Part shown: piece after piece, positions 6,638-13,828 of the stretch
Layout of the letters: each line of letters begins with the position of its first letter
Numbering within the stretch: position 1 is the first letter of the stretch
Assembly: GCA_002343425.1 (NCBI GenBank)
Contig: DDSO01000026.1
Coordinates: 4,735 to 38,764, forward strand
Reading direction: 5' to 3'
Length of the DNA: 34,030 bases
DNA from: Brevundimonas sp. UBA2388
Lineage (GTDB): Bacteria > Pseudomonadota > Alphaproteobacteria > Caulobacterales > Caulobacteraceae
Translations under genes and position numbers: made by a program
Notes under the pieces: generated by a model
The model's input: the letters and a program-made list of their open reading frames with translations, nothing else
Told to the model about the DNA's origin: nothing
The model's database searches: none

Positions 6638-9600
6638 ATGGCCAATCGGACCACTTACACGAGGCACGGTCTCGCCGAGCCAGGCCTCCGCGCCCGTCCC
6701 GTGTCGGTGCAGGAGGTATCCGCCGGCGAAGGCGTAGCGGACGGCCTCCAGCCGCTGGATGAAGCCGCGGCGACGGGATGGCGCCCAATGCCTGCCGAGG
6801 TCATGCCGCCCGGGCCGGAGGTCATGCCCCCCCTGCTCCCGGTCGACGGGATCACCCCTCCGGTTCTCGACGCGCCCCGGCCGGTGACCGCGAGCAACGA
6901 CACCGCAACCGCTGTCGAGGACGGCACGGCCGTCGTCATTTCGGTGCTGAACAACGACGTCGGCGTCGCCGCCGTCGCCCGAATCAACGGCGTCGCCGTG
7001 ACCCCCGGCAGCATCATCACCCTGCAGTCGGGCGCACGGGTGATCGTCAACACCGACGGGACCCTGTCCTATGAGGTCGGCACGGCCTTCCAGAGCCTCG
7101 GCGCCGGTCAGACGGCCCAGGACACCTTCACCTATGCGGCGGTGGACGCAGGCGGATCGCCCCTGGCCCCGGAGGGCGTATTCAACGCCGCGGCGATCAA
7201 CGGGACGAACGGCTTCGTGATACACGGCGCCGCAGCCGGCGACCGCAGCGGCTATGCCGTGGCGGGCATCGGCGACATCAACGGCGACGGGATCGACGAC
7301 CTGCTGATCGGCGCCCTGTCGGCGGATCTCGCCGGCCGCACCGACGTCGGCGTCAGCTATGTGGTCTACGGCCGCCAGGGCGGCTTCGGCACCTCGCTGG
7401 ACCTCGCCAATCTGACCGCCGCGCAAGGCTTTGCCATCACCGGCGTCAACGCCTTCGACTACAGCGGCGCCAGCGTGCAGGCGGCGGGCGACATCAACGG
7501 GGACGGACTGGCCGACTTCCTGATCGGGGCGCCATGGGGCGAGGCCGCGCAAGGCGCCAACGCCGGCGAGACCTATCTTGTCTTCGGCCGTCAGGGCGGC
7601 TTTGGCGCCGGTCTGGACCTGGCGACGCTGAACGGCGCCACGGGCGTGACGTTCCGGGGCGGCGCCGCGGGCGACGGGCTCGGGTTCGCCGTTTCGTCAG
7701 CGGGCGACATCAATGGCGACGGCTTCGACGACCTGATCCTCGGCGCCCGGGAGGCGAACGGCGCCGGCGAACTGGATGCGGGCGCCAGCTATATCGTGTT
7801 CGGGCGGGCGGGCGGATTCACCGCCGGCATCGACGTGGCCGGGCTGACCGGCGCCAACGGTTTCGCCATCCTCGGGGCCGACGCTGTGGACCGCAGCGGC
7901 TATTCGGTCGCGGCGGCGGGAGACATCAACGGCGACGGCATCGACGACCTGATCATCGGCGCGCCACAGGGCGATCCGGGCGGGCGGGCGAATGCGGGCG
8001 AGGCCTATGTCGTGTTCGGCCGGCTGGGCGGCTTCGGCGCCAAGCTCGACCTCGGCGCCCTGACCGGCGCCAATGGCTTCACCATCTCGGGCGTCGATGC
8101 CGGCGATCACGCGGGCTGGTCGGTCGCTTCGGCCGGCGACATCAACGGAGACGGCCGGGCCGATCTGGTCATCGGCGCCCTCTATGCCGACCCGGGCGGC
8201 CGCGAGAATGCCGGCGAGACCTATGTCGTATTCGGTCGGGCGGGCGGATTCGGAGCCAATCTGGACCTGTCCTCCATGTCCGCCGCCCAGGGGTTCACGA
8301 TCACGGGCACGGCCGCGCTGAACCTGACCGGCCATTCGGTGGCCTCGGCCGGGGACGTCAACGGCGACGGCATCGACGACCTGCTGATCGGCGCCCTCTA
8401 TGCGGACGGCGCGGGCGGCGCCGACGCCGGCGAAACCTATGTCGTGTTCGGACGTCAGGGCGGCTTCGGGGCTGTGCTGGACCTCGCCTCCCTGAACGGC
8501 CAGACCGGCTTCGCCATCGGCGGGGCCGCCGCCGGGGATTTCAGCGGCCAGTCCGTCTCGGCGGCCGGCGATGTGAACGGCGACGGCTTCGACGACCTGA
8601 TCATCGGCGCCCCCCACGCCGACCCTTCAGGCCGCACAGACGCCGGTTCGAGCTATGTCCTGTTCGGCGCGGCCAACGTCACCCGCCTGACCAATGACGC
8701 GACGGTCACGGTGACCGTCACCGGAACCAATGACGGACCGGTCATCACCTCCAACGGCGGAGGCGCGACGGGCGGCTACACCATCGTCGAGAACACGACA
8801 GGGCCGAATGCGGTCACCGCCTTCGACCCCGACGCCGGCTCCAACCTGACCTATTCCATCGTCGGCGGCGCGGACGCGGCCCTGTTCGCGATCAATGCGG
8901 CGGGCGTTCTGAGCCTGATCAACCCGGCCAATTTCGAGGCTCCGGCGGATCAGAATGCGGACAATGTCTATGAGGTCATCGTCCAGGTTTCGGACGGCCA
9001 ACTGACCGATACCCAGACCCTCAGCGTGACCGTGACCAACGCCAATGAGGCGCCTGTCATCACCTCGAACGGCGGCGGCGCGGTCGGCGGCTACACCATC
9101 GCCGAGAACACCCTGGGGCCGAATGCGGTCACCGCGACCGATCCGGACGCCGGCGCCAACCTGACCTATTCGATCATCGGGGGCGCGGACGCGGCCCTGT
9201 TCACGATGAACGGGGCCGGGGTGATCAGCCTGATCAATCCGCCGAATTTCGAGGCCCCTGCCGACCAGAACGGCGACAATGTCTATGAGGTCATCGTCCA
9301 GGTATCTGACGGGACCCTGACCGACACCCAAACCATCAATCTCACTGTCACCAACGCCAATGAAGCCCCGGTGATCACCTCGGGCGGAGGCGGGGCCAAT
9401 ACGACCGTGTTTGTCGCCGAGGGCTCCAGGGCGGCGACCACCGTAGTGGCCATGGATCCCGACGCGGGGGCCCAGATCACCTATTCGATCGTGGGCGGCG
9501 CTGATGCGGGGCTGTTCAGCATCGATCCGGCGACGGGCGCGGTGGCCTTTGTCGCACCGCCCGACTTCGAAAACCCGCTCGATGCCGGAGGGGACAACAA

Positions 9601-11413
9601 TTACGACATCGTGGTCCAGGCCTCCGACGGCGTGAACATCGACACCCAGAACCTGCGGGTCACGGTCACCGATGTCGCCGAGAACATGCTCAGCCTGACA
9701 GAGGTCGTCACCTTCGTGGCCCGCAACGAGGCCGACCCCTTCGTCCAGATCGACGCGGACGTCACCTTCACCGATTCAGGCGTGGGCTATGACGGCGGCA
9801 ATCTGACCGTGACTGGTCTCAACCTCACGGATGTCATCTCCATAATGAATGTCGGGACCGGGCCCGGACAGATCAGCATCGAAACCGGCATCGTCAGTTT
9901 CGGAGGCGTCCCTGTCGGCACGGTCGCGACCGCGCCGACCGGTTCCTACATCGTCAATTTCAACGCCAATACGACGCGAGCCTCCATCGAGGCGCTGGTC
10001 GAGGCGCTGCTGTACCGCTCGACCTCGGATATCCCGGTCGCGGCCCACGCCCTGACCCTCCGGATCACCAACTCCGCCAGCGAGATGTCCGCGCCGGTGT
10101 CCTTCGCCATCCAGTTTACGGCCGACATACTGAACGGCACGACTGGCGACGACACCCTCTCGGGCCTGCGCGGCAACGACGTGATCAACGGCTTCGACGG
10201 TATGGACACGCTGTCCGGCGGCGTCGGCGACGACCGGATCTTCGGCGGCTCCGGCAATGACGATCTGGACGGCGGAGACGCCGACGACATCCTGGACGGT
10301 GGGCAGGGTTCTGACACCCTCAGGGGCGGAGACGGACGCGATCTCCTGCTCGGCGCCGAAGATGATGACATCCTGTTCGGCGAGACATCCGACGACGTTC
10401 TCGAGGGCGGCGACGGCAATGACACCCTCGACGGAGGCAGCGAGGACGACCGGCTTCTGGGCGACTTCGGAAACGATACATTGCACGGCGGCGACGGCCT
10501 CGACCGACTGAGCGGCGGGGATGGCGACGACTTCCTGTTCGCCGGAACCGGTGAAGATATCCTGGCGGGCGGCGCCGGCGTCGATGATATCCGCGGCGAG
10601 GACGGCGACGACCAACTGAGCGGTGACAGCGGCAACGACCGGATCGACGGCGGAGCGGGAATCGATACGGCGATCTTCAAGGGGCCGTTCAGTTCCTACA
10701 CCATCCAGTTCATCACCGTGGGTCTGGTTCGGGTCATCGGTCCGGACGGCGACGACCTGGTGTTCGACTGCGAATTCCTCCAGTTCGACGACCAGACCGT
10801 CAATCTGCTCTTCGCCAACAATGAGCCGCCCCGCATCATATCCGAAGCGGGCAGCGCGGAGGTCGGCATCGACGTCGACGAAGGCCAGACCGTCGTCACG
10901 ACGGTCGTGGCGACGGACGCCAACCTGAGTACCGTGATCTACAGCATCGCCGGCGGCGCCGACGCCGCCCTGTTCACGATCGATCCGGCGACGGGCGTCC
11001 TGAGCTTCATCACCCCCCCGGATTTCGAGGCCCCGACGGACCTGCGCCGCGACAACATCTATGACGTGATCGTATCGGCGTCGGACGGCCAGGTCCGGGA
11101 TCTGCAGGCGATTACCGTGACCGTGCTGGATACAGCTGGCAGCGCCGAGCCTTCGTCCAAGGACAGCGGACCGGAAATCTGCATCGCGCCCGACGACGTC
11201 GACGGCGGAGAGGCCGGAACGCCGCAGGTTCTGCCGGGCCTGTTCGACAAACCGGCGACGCTGCCGCCCGTTCTGGATGATCCGGGAGATCTGCGGGAGA
11301 CGCCGGACTTCTTCCCGTTCCGGGACCAGATTGCGACGCCGGGGTTCCGTCAGGCCGATGCCATGCCTTGGGAAGCGCCGCCGCTCACCGTCCGGGACGA
11401 CGGCTTCTCCTGA
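6638..11413 (+). CDS. Giant FG-GAP / cadherin-like / RTX calcium-binding surface protein
   Basis: A 1591-residue mosaic protein, probably secreted and calcium-stabilised. There is no Sec signal; glycine/aspartate repeats suggest type I secretion. In order: a Pro-rich lead (1-84); the first part of a VCBS/Ig-like domain (about 85-172, SNDTATAVEDGT to DTFTYAAVD); seven FG-GAP repeats with DINGDG loops (about 181-680); the final VCBS-like strand (TVTVTVTGTNDGP, to about 700); three cadherin-like modules (about 702-1015); a beta-rich linker module (to 1160); 20 RTX nonapeptides (1167-1346); a fourth cadherin-like module (about 1398-1500); and an acidic Pro/Phe-rich tail. GGGGGGA precedes ATG 6638. 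No type I exporter genes are adjacent. Adhesion or biofilm function is inference. It ends six bases from the convergent FecR-domain gene. Confidence 0.9.
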   Translation: MANRTTYTRHGLAEPGLRARPVSVQEVSAGEGVADGLQPLDEAAATGWRPMPAEVMPPGPEVMPPLLPVDGITPPVLDAPRPVTASNDTATAVEDGTAVVISVLNNDVGVAAVARINGVAVTPGSIITLQSGARVIVNTDGTLSYEVGTAFQSLGAGQTAQDTFTYAAVDAGGSPLAPEGVFNAAAINGTNGFVIHGAAAGDRSGYAVAGIGDINGDGIDDLLIGALSADLAGRTDVGVSYVVYGRQGGFGTSLDLANLTAAQGFAITGVNAFDYSGASVQAAGDINGDGLADFLIGAPWGEAAQGANAGETYLVFGRQGGFGAGLDLATLNGATGVTFRGGAAGDGLGFAVSSAGDINGDGFDDLILGAREANGAGELDAGASYIVFGRAGGFTAGIDVAGLTGANGFAILGADAVDRSGYSVAAAGDINGDGIDDLIIGAPQGDPGGRANAGEAYVVFGRLGGFGAKLDLGALTGANGFTISGVDAGDHAGWSVASAGDINGDGRADLVIGALYADPGGRENAGETYVVFGRAGGFGANLDLSSMSAAQGFTITGTAALNLTGHSVASAGDVNGDGIDDLLIGALYADGAGGADAGETYVVFGRQGGFGAVLDLASLNGQTGFAIGGAAAGDFSGQSVSAAGDVNGDGFDDLIIGAPHADPSGRTDAGSSYVLFGAANVTRLTNDATVTVTVTGTNDGPVITSNGGGATGGYTIVENTTGPNAVTAFDPDAGSNLTYSIVGGADAALFAINAAGVLSLINPANFEAPADQNADNVYEVIVQVSDGQLTDTQTLSVTVTNANEAPVITSNGGGAVGGYTIAENTLGPNAVTATDPDAGANLTYSIIGGADAALFTMNGAGVISLINPPNFEAPADQNGDNVYEVIVQVSDGTLTDTQTINLTVTNANEAPVITSGGGGANTTVFVAEGSRAATTVVAMDPDAGAQITYSIVGGADAGLFSIDPATGAVAFVAPPDFENPLDAGGDNNYDIVVQASDGVNIDTQNLRVTVTDVAENMLSLTEVVTFVARNEADPFVQIDADVTFTDSGVGYDGGNLTVTGLNLTDVISIMNVGTGPGQISIETGIVSFGGVPVGTVATAPTGSYIVNFNANTTRASIEALVEALLYRSTSDIPVAAHALTLRITNSASEMSAPVSFAIQFTADILNGTTGDDTLSGLRGNDVINGFDGMDTLSGGVGDDRIFGGSGNDDLDGGDADDILDGGQGSDTLRGGDGRDLLLGAEDDDILFGETSDDVLEGGDGNDTLDGGSEDDRLLGDFGNDTLHGGDGLDRLSGGDGDDFLFAGTGEDILAGGAGVDDIRGEDGDDQLSGDSGNDRIDGGAGIDTAIFKGPFSSYTIQFITVGLVRVIGPDGDDLVFDCEFLQFDDQTVNLLFANNEPPRIISEAGSAEVGIDVDEGQTVVTTVVATDANLSTVIYSIAGGADAALFTIDPATGVLSFITPPDFEAPTDLRRDNIYDVIVSASDGQVRDLQAITVTVLDTAGSAEPSSKDSGPEICIAPDDVDGGEAGTPQVLPGLFDKPATLPPVLDDPGDLRETPDFFPFRDQIATPGFRQADAMPWEAPPLTVRDDGFS
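7178..8680 (+). repeat. Seven FG-GAP repeats encoding a predicted seven-blade beta-propeller
   Basis: Seven units of about 72 codons each carry a GD[IV]NGDG loop followed by an hydrophobic IGA segment and end in YVVFGRxGGFG. Loops begin near 7271, 7490, 7706, 7919, 8138, 8354 and 8570. The loop pattern Asp-x-Asn-x-Asp-Gly with a further Asp matches calcium-binding loops of integrin-alpha propellers. Seven blades is exactly the number needed to close such a propeller. Confidence 0.9.
8741..9370 (+). repeat. Tandem 315-base duplication of a cadherin-like module
   Basis: Two adjacent 105-codon units (8741-9055 and 9056-9370) encode nearly the same module, from VITSNGGGA through TVTNANEAP. By direct count 89 of 105 residues are identical, with no gaps. 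A third, more diverged unit follows at 9371 to about 9685, and a fourth lies at about 10831-11130 after the RTX block. The pattern indicates a fairly recent tandem duplication. Confidence 0.9.
10136..10675 (+). repeat. Twenty RTX nonapeptide repeats
   Basis: Twenty uninterrupted 27-base units encode nonapeptides of the form GGxGxDxLx, for example GGDGNDTLD and GGSGNDDLD. Such arrays bind calcium in parallel beta-rolls and fold only outside the cell after type I secretion. The array is unusually long and unbroken, and is internal to the protein, not C-terminal. Confidence 0.93.
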
Positions 11414-11419
11414 ACGGGA

Positions 11420-12316
11420 TCAGGGGCTGGGCTGGGTCGGCGGGAAGAAGGGGAAGGTCCCCTGATCGTCTTCCACGGGCAGCGGCTCATAATCCTCAGC
11501 CGGATCCAGCGGCGGCAGGGTGTCCGCGAAGACGGAGGTGTCGTCGGCCTCAACCGCCGCCGCGATCTCGATCTCGCCGCCGCCGGGGTCCGCGCCCGGA
11601 TCGGGCGTCGGGGTGAGCAGGTCGCCCAGGGCCGCTGAAACATCGTCCGGCAGGAAGAAGGGACCGAACACGCCGTCGCTGCTGACCAGCAAAGCCTGAC
11701 CCGGTCGCTCCAGCGACACCGTCACCCCGTTCCGTTCGATGTCGACCGCGCCGGGGGTGTCGAAGGTTCTGGCGTCGCCCGCCGGCCCCCGCAGGACCAC
11801 AAGCAGCATGGTCTCCTCATCCCCCGTGAACGGCGGGACGTCAGGCTGGGCGCGGAGGGCGGCGAGGATATCCGGGCCGACCACCCCTTCGACGATGGTG
11901 CCGCGCACGCCGATCGAACCAACGGGCGTGCTGATCGCCTCGCGCGACGTCGAGCGGGCGGTGCGACCCGAGACGAAGCGGAAGGCGCCCCGAGCCACCG
12001 ACACGGCCGAGCCGCCGCCCTCGCTGACCACAAACCGGTCGACCGTCATCCGGGCATTGGCCCCGACAGTGAAGGTCGAACGGTCCCGCAACAGCACCTG
12101 GACCTGGCTCCGGGGGCCGGTCACGAACTGGTCGCCGAGGCGGACAGCGCCGCGAAGCTGGGCCGGGCGCAGGGGACCGGTGGTCGAGCTGCGGGTCTGG
12201 ACCGAGTTGCGGATCGCCGCATTGACCCCGACGGAGTCCTGGGCCTGAACCGGAGCGGCCACCGCCAGCCAGCCGCACAGGACGAGCGCCGACGTCAGGG
12301 TCTCGAATGTCCTCAT
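11420..12316 (-). CDS. Secreted FecR-domain protein with acidic Pro-rich tail
   Basis: A 298-residue exported protein. A signal peptide (residues 1-26, ending PVQAQ) is followed by a FecR domain at about 57-146: VRLGDQFVTGPRSQVQVLL, a TFTVGANARM segment, GAFRFVSG and STPVGSIGVRGT. After about residue 235 the chain becomes acidic and proline-rich and ends in FPFFPPTQPSP. Unlike the sigma-regulator FecR it has no membrane helix and no linked ECF sigma gene, so it resembles the FecR-domain surface or periplasmic proteins found beside beta-barrel proteins. AGGAG lies seven bases before ATG 12316. It follows the TPR/barrel gene by 16 bases, so the two are probably one operon. Its precise role is unknown. 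Confidence 0.85.
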   Translation of the reverse strand: MRTFETLTSALVLCGWLAVAAPVQAQDSVGVNAAIRNSVQTRSSTTGPLRPAQLRGAVRLGDQFVTGPRSQVQVLLRDRSTFTVGANARMTVDRFVVSEGGGSAVSVARGAFRFVSGRTARSTSREAISTPVGSIGVRGTIVEGVVGPDILAALRAQPDVPPFTGDEETMLLVVLRGPAGDARTFDTPGAVDIERNGVTVSLERPGQALLVSSDGVFGPFFLPDDVSAALGDLLTPTPDPGADPGGGEIEIAAAVEADDTSVFADTLPPLDPAEDYEPLPVEDDQGTFPFFPPTQPSP

Positions 12317-12332
12317 GACCGGGCTCCTGCCA

Positions 12333-13661
12333 TCAATCGCGCGCCCCGAACCGCCAGATCAGACGCAGCTCTGCGCCCCAGCCGTCAAAATCAGCCAGCG
12401 GCGGCGAAGACTCGCGGCGGCTGTAGTTCAGGGCCCCTTCGAGGGTCACATTCTCGCGCACATCCCCCGTCGCGCCTCGCGTCGTAAAGGCGCTGAGCGG
12501 CGCGCCAAGGGCGAGACGGGCATGCGTCCGGACATCGTCGCGGGTCGCCCCGCCGAGGAAGACCGCATCCGGCTCGTCGTATTCGATCCAGCGCGCGGAG
12601 CCGCTGGCGAACAGGTACACGCCCTTGTCGAACCGTTGATCGAGGCTGAGGCCCAGCCGCGGGCCCGAATAGCCAAACGGTCCATAGCCGGCGGACTTGA
12701 CCTCATAGTCGAGGTTGGCGTCGAACGTGGTTCTCGATGTGAACCGGTGGCTGACGCCGATGCCCGCGGAATAGCGGCTGCCGTCGCGGTCGCCGCCGAG
12801 AATACCGGCCAGGGCCTCGATACCGGGTTCGTCATAGTCCTGGCTGACCGCTTCGGCGCGCAGCTTCAGGGTCGTGGCATTGGTCATCCGCCAGCGCGTA
12901 TCGCCACGCACGCCCGCCTCGGTCAGCTGGGGCTCGCCCATCAAGCGGACATGGCGCAGCACAGCGCCCATCCGGGACTTGCTCAACCGGGTGGAGCGGG
13001 CCAGTCCGAGCTCGAGACCCCCGCGCTGGAAGTCGATCGCCGCCCCGGACAGGGCAGAGTGATCATAGAGCAGGCCGGTCCCATAGACCTCCCAGACCTA
13101 GCTCGGCCCGATGTCGGCGCGGCCCTCAAGAATGAGCGAGACCTCGCTGGACACGCCTTCTTCCGCAGGCGGGGCGCCGATCAGATCAAAGGCGGTGAAC
13201 CAGGCCCCTGCGGCATCGTCCTCATAGCTGACGCCGGCGCTGAGGCTGCCGGAGAAGGACCGGGTGGCCAGACCCTGATCGATTCGCCGCGCGTAGCTGT
13301 CGGCCTCAGCGCGCTGGAGCGCCGTCAGCTGAACCGCCTCCAGCCGGCGCAACTGATCCCGGGCACCCTGCAGGTCGCCCAGCCGGTAGAGCACCACGGC
13401 GTGGAACAGCCGCACCGAGTGCCGGTTCGGCTCGAGGATGAGGATGCGCTCCAGCGTCGAGGCCGCGAGCGCCAGATTGCCGAGGCCTGCCTGTTCCCGC
13501 GCATAGGCAAGGTTCAGGGTCTCGTCGTCGGGCGCGGCGAGGATGGCTTCGAAATCCTGGGCGACGGCCGTAGTGACAGGAGCGCCGAGGGCGACGGCGA
13601 GCGTCAGCGCCAGGGACGCCGCGCGGACTGTCGGCCGACCGTTACTGGACCTTGCAGCCAT
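12333..13661 (-). pseudogene. TPR plus beta-barrel outer-membrane protein interrupted by an in-frame TAG (Slam/DUF560-like)
   Basis: Reading from ATG 13661 gives a signal peptide (MAARSSNGRPTVRAASLAL..., to VAQDF), then TPR-like helices (about residues 30-125), then the first strands of a barrel (SGSLSAGVSYEDDAAG), and stops at TAG 13098-13100 after 187 residues. The same frame continues without another stop to TGA 12333. It encodes barrel-like strands starting VWEVYGTGLLYDHS and ends in the outer-membrane-style sequence WGAELRLIWRFGARD. Read through, the product would be 442 codons, matching the plan of TPR plus DUF560/Slam-type barrels that help deliver surface lipoproteins. One base change explains the stop; a sequencing error, a real nonsense mutation or read-through are all possible. 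A short downstream start (TTG 12986) would give only part of the barrel. It precedes the FecR-domain gene in an operon. Confidence 0.7.
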
Positions 13662-13679
13662 CGAACAGCGTTCCCCAAC

Positions 13680-13707
13680 CCTGACCGGACGGTAGGTCGG
13701 GGTCAGG
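13680..13707. promoter_or_regulatory. 7-bp inverted repeat upstream of the TPR/barrel gene
   Basis: CCTGACC at 13680-13686 and GGTCAGG at 13701-13707 form a perfect 7-bp inverted repeat with a 14-base centre. It lies about 20-45 bases before the TPR/barrel start, in the divergent region shared with the PD40-amidohydrolase gene. It could be an operator or a leader hairpin. Confidence 0.4.
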
Positions 13708-13828
13708 CGACGGTCAAGCTGGCCGCCCGACTGGACTTCCGCCGCGCGACAATGTTCATCTGCACCCATCAAGGACGCGGCCGCCCGGCGGCGCGAGACG
13801 TCCGGCGATGTCCCAGGGATGACACACC

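Noticed and set aside
10136..10675. Regular 27-base repeats as a possible CRISPR or satellite array
   Set aside because: The units are in-frame coding repeats for RTX nonapeptides with codon-level variation, no spacers and no cas genes.
12333..12986. A separate barrel gene starting at TTG 12986
   Set aside because: It lacks a ribosome-binding site and signal peptide and would begin in mid-barrel; the same frame continues upstream to the TAG, so a broken longer gene explains it better.
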